NCBI GenBank assembly: GCA_030424955.1
Contig: JAUHVS010000041.1
Coordinates: 1 to 17,285, forward strand
DNA: 17,285 bases
Source: a bacterium
GTDB taxonomy: Bacteria > Myxococcota_A > Bradymonadia > UBA7976 > UBA1532
Direction of reading: 5' to 3'
Shown in pieces: positions 15,410-17,285 of the stretch. The translations under genes were made by a program, and so were the position numbers. Within the stretch, counting starts at the first letter, position 1; every line of letters starts with the position of its first letter. The notes below the pieces were generated by a model. It did no database searches. It was not told the DNA's origin and saw nothing but the letters and a program-made list of their open reading frames with translations.

Positions 15410-15428
15410 GGGGCAGATCGCCTGCCCC
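15410..15428 (-). promoter_or_regulatory. Leader hairpin before the membrane-regulator gene
   Basis: A perfect 7-bp inverted repeat (GGGGCAG and CTGCCCC) around a 5-nt loop lies 17 nt upstream of ATG 15392. It could be a protein-binding site or an RNA hairpin in the leader. There is no T-run, so simple termination is less likely. Confidence 0.45.
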
Positions 15429-15440
15429 GTTGGGCTCCAG

Positions 15441-15472
15441 TGCCCTGCTGCCGCTGGAATCTTACCAGGGCA
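15441..15472 (-). promoter_or_regulatory. Candidate extended -10 promoter inside an inverted repeat
   Basis: On the minus strand TGGTAAGAT (15467 down to 15459) is an extended -10 element (TG-n-TAAGAT). It is flanked by perfect 7-bp arms TGCCCTG (15441-15447) and CAGGGCA (15466-15472), as in an operator over a promoter. No good -35 was found, which extended -10 promoters may tolerate. It would give the regulator-CHAT genes an internal start separate from the sigma gene. Confidence 0.4.
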
Positions 15473-15495
15473 GCGCATATTTCGCGGCGGGCGGG

Positions 15496-16155
15496 TCAGC
15501 CCCGCCGGCGGGGGTCCACGGCGTGACCGGCCGCCGCGAGGGCCTTCGCCCCGGCGCGCAGGATCCGGCTGCGCCACTGGTACACGTTGTTGGCGGTCGC
15601 GCCGGTGCGGGCCGCCACCTCCTCCACGGTCAGCTCCTCGATGAACAGGTGCTGGTAGTACGCCTGCCCGGCCTCGGTGAGCTCCGCCATGATCAGGGCG
15701 CGCACCTCGGCGCGGTCCTCGGCGGCCGCGAGCTGAGCGTCCAGCGGGCCCTCGGCCAGCTCGTCGGCGATGCGGTCCAGCAGGGTGGGCCCCTCGTCGC
15801 CATGGGCCGGCGCGTCCAGGGTCAGCGGGAGCCGGCGCGCGCGCACACCGTCGCGGCGGTGCAGGTTGGCCGCCAGCCGCTGCGACACCCGCGCGACGTA
15901 GGTGCGGATCGAGCTGCGGGCGGCCCACAGGCGCAGCAGCCGGGCGTCCTCGGCGAAGAGCAGCACGTAGGCCTCTTGCACGCCGTCATCCAGGTCGGCG
16001 TCGCTCAGGGTGCGGCCGCGCCGCTGCCAGGTCGCGGCGATGGCGCCCCGCACGGCGCGCAGGGTGCTCTGGACCAGGCGGCGCCGGGCGCGCTCGTCGC
16101 CGGCCAGGCAGGCGTCGACGAGGGCGCGATCCTCTGGGTAGGGGCCCGCCGTCAC
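15496..16155 (-). CDS. ECF-type RNA polymerase sigma factor
   Basis: A 219-residue sigma-70 family protein of ECF size. Residues 8-102 form region 2: it opens with DRALVDACLAGDERARRRL, then DLDDGVQEAYVLLF at about 54-67 (core-binding helix), and SSIRTYVARVSQRLAANLHRR at 81-101 (-10 recognition). After an acidic linker, residues about 142-205 form region 4, with the helix-turn-helix LTVEEVAARTGATANNVYQW that contacts the -35. It lacks the regions 1 and 3 of housekeeping sigma factors. The GTG start at 16153-16155 overlaps the stop of the upstream GTPase gene in a GTGA, so the two are coupled. The next gene, 103 bp downstream, encodes a membrane protein that would be the natural candidate for its regulator. 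Confidence 0.93.
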   Translation of the reverse strand: MTAGPYPEDRALVDACLAGDERARRRLVQSTLRAVRGAIAATWQRRGRTLSDADLDDGVQEAYVLLFAEDARLLRLWAARSSIRTYVARVSQRLAANLHRRDGVRARRLPLTLDAPAHGDEGPTLLDRIADELAEGPLDAQLAAAEDRAEVRALIMAELTEAGQAYYQHLFIEELTVEEVAARTGATANNVYQWRSRILRAGAKALAAAGHAVDPRRRG

Positions 16156-17285
16156 GGGGCGAGCTGACCCAGCGGCGTCACGAGGCCCTCGTCCACGGCG
16201 TCGTGGCCATGGCGCAGGGCCTCGGCGGTCTGCTGCACGAAGGCCATCAGGCCATCGAACAGGGTGGCCGCGAAGTCCTCCAGGTCGGGCGGCGGCAGGT
16301 CGCCAAAGGCCAGGCCGTGGGTGGCCAGCGCTTGGGCGGGGTGGCCGCCGTGGGCGCCGCTCGCCCAGCGCGCCAGCGGCGCCTGGGCCACCCAGCCCCG
16401 CAGGAAGGCGGCGTAGCGGCCGAAGGCCTGCTCCAGCAGCAGCGCGCGGTAGCCATCCAGGGTGGAGCGCAGGCCCCGCAGGCGCGCCATGGCCACGGGG
16501 TCGCCCCGGTAGATCTGGTCGAGGCTCTCGAAGTCGCCGCGCAGCAGCCGCCGCAGGCGCTCATCGAGGGCGTCCGCGCGCTCGGCGACGGCGGCGTCAA
16601 AGCCCTGGGAGAGCCGCCGGCGCAGGCCCTGGATGCGGCGCTGGCGCACGCTCGGCTCCCGCGCCTCCAGGATCTCGCCCAGCTCGGCGGCGCGGGCCTC
16701 GATGACCCCGCGCAGCGCCCGGTGAAGCTCGGTGGGCAGCTCTGACTCCGTCTCGTGCCGCAGCTGTGCGCGGTCCACGGTCAGCCGCCCCCGCAGCGCG
16801 CCCACCTCACCGGACTGGCGCGCGACGGTCTGGGCGGCCTCGCGGGCGCGGGCCAGCGCGTCGCGGCGGATGGCCTCGACCCGCCGCGCCACGGCCTCGC
16901 CCCGCAGGGTGTCGGCGCGCTGCACCACGCCGCCCCGCAGCAGGCGGTGCAGCCCGGCCAGGCCGCTCCGCTTGAGCCCCTGGACGTCCCGGGCCAGCAG
17001 CGCGGCGAGGCCCGCCTGGGCGGCCACGGCCACCACCCCCAGGGCGCGGCCGCCCAGGTGCTGGTGCACGGTCTGGAGCTGCGACTTGAGGGCGGCGCGG
17101 TCCACGGCGTCCGCGCGGCCCAGCACCGCGATGGCCGGCCGCGCCTCGCGGGCCAGCCACTCGGCGGCGGCGTCCCAGGCCTCGATGGGATCGGTGGCGT
17201 TGACCACCCACAGGGCCACGTCGGGCGGCGGGCCCTCGGCGCCGGCCGGCGGATCGACCACGGTCAGCCCGCGCAGCTCGTCCAC
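16152..17285 (-). CDS. Dynamin-like GTPase, 5' truncated
   Basis: The frame is open to the window edge, so at least the P-loop part lies outside; residues are counted from the edge. The visible 377 residues begin near the switch-II region (TVVDPPAG, about 8-15), followed by VALWVVNATDP (23-33), AIAVLGRADAVD (51-62, at the place of NKxD) and VVAVAAQAGL (84-93, at the place of the G5 loop). The remainder is long, Arg/Glu/Leu-rich helices with heptad-like spacing (about 130-300), as expected for the stalk of a bacterial dynamin-like protein. Such proteins bind and reshape membranes. No membrane helix is seen here. The G3 (DPPAG) and G4 (GRAD) motifs are degenerate, so GTP hydrolysis or nucleotide specificity may be changed. 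It overlaps the sigma gene by 4 bp. Confidence 0.75.
   Translation of the reverse strand: MDELRGLTVVDPPAGAEGPPPDVALWVVNATDPIEAWDAAAEWLAREARPAIAVLGRADAVDRAALKSQLQTVHQHLGGRALGVVAVAAQAGLAALLARDVQGLKRSGLAGLHRLLRGGVVQRADTLRGEAVARRVEAIRRDALARAREAAQTVARQSGEVGALRGRLTVDRAQLRHETESELPTELHRALRGVIEARAAELGEILEAREPSVRQRRIQGLRRRLSQGFDAAVAERADALDERLRRLLRGDFESLDQIYRGDPVAMARLRGLRSTLDGYRALLLEQAFGRYAAFLRGWVAQAPLARWASGAHGGHPAQALATHGLAFGDLPPPDLEDFAATLFDGLMAFVQQTAEALRHGHDAVDEGLVTPLGQLAP

Noticed and set aside
11810..16155. Type III-E CRISPR (TPR-CHAT plus sigma) locus
   Set aside because: There is no gRAMP/Cas7-11 effector, no Cas1 and no CRISPR array in the window, and the CHAT protein is exported; only the CHAT-sigma logic is similar.

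Overview
The window is extremely GC-rich, protein-dense bacterial DNA with strong G/C preference at third codon positions and many GTG starts. The gene content points to a Myxococcota-like (former deltaproteobacterial) predator or soil/marine bacterium. The evidence is a DUF2330 protein with a MYXO-CTERM-type tail (Cys motif, hydrophobic helix, Arg cluster), a large exported PKD-repeat protein, several lipoproteins with Cys-rich motifs, and an ECF sigma / DUF4384-like / CHAT gene set. No rRNA, tRNA, CRISPR array, insertion sequence or phage gene was seen. This assignment rests on family content, not on a database search.

Left part, plus strand (1-6730): the 3' part of a giant PKD-domain surface protein, then a tight cluster of an AHL-lactonase-like metallo-beta-lactamase-fold hydrolase, a small lipoprotein with two YegP/DUF1508-like repeats, and an exported protein of unknown function. 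The last three are joined by two 4-bp GTGA stop/start overlaps. This cluster ends exactly where a minus-strand gene ends: the two stop codons together form TGATCA.

Middle (6731-10281): a sterol-desaturase/alkylglycerol-monooxygenase-like membrane di-iron enzyme and the DUF2330 protein lie on the minus strand. A 244-bp divergent intergenic region containing a G-quadruplex motif and a 12-bp palindrome separates them from a plus-strand Cys-motif lipoprotein. A 108-bp convergent gap follows, with a 16-bp palindrome and four 17-bp tandem repeats.

Right part, minus strand (17285 down to 10390): probably one long transcription unit. In order of transcription it holds a dynamin-like GTPase (5' end beyond the window), an ECF sigma factor overlapping it by 4 bp, a single-pass membrane protein with a degenerate cyclase-like cytoplasmic domain and a DUF4384-like outer domain, a TPR-CHAT lipoprotein overlapping that by 8 bp, and a YihY/BrkB-family membrane protein. 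This set is the most interesting part of the window. It looks like an envelope-to-sigma-factor signalling module in which a lipid-anchored, extracytoplasmic CHAT cysteine peptidase could act on the outer domain of the membrane regulator. It resembles in logic, but not in detail, the CHAT-protease/sigma-factor circuit of type III-E CRISPR systems. The working model is inference; the domain calls and gene overlaps are read from the sequence.
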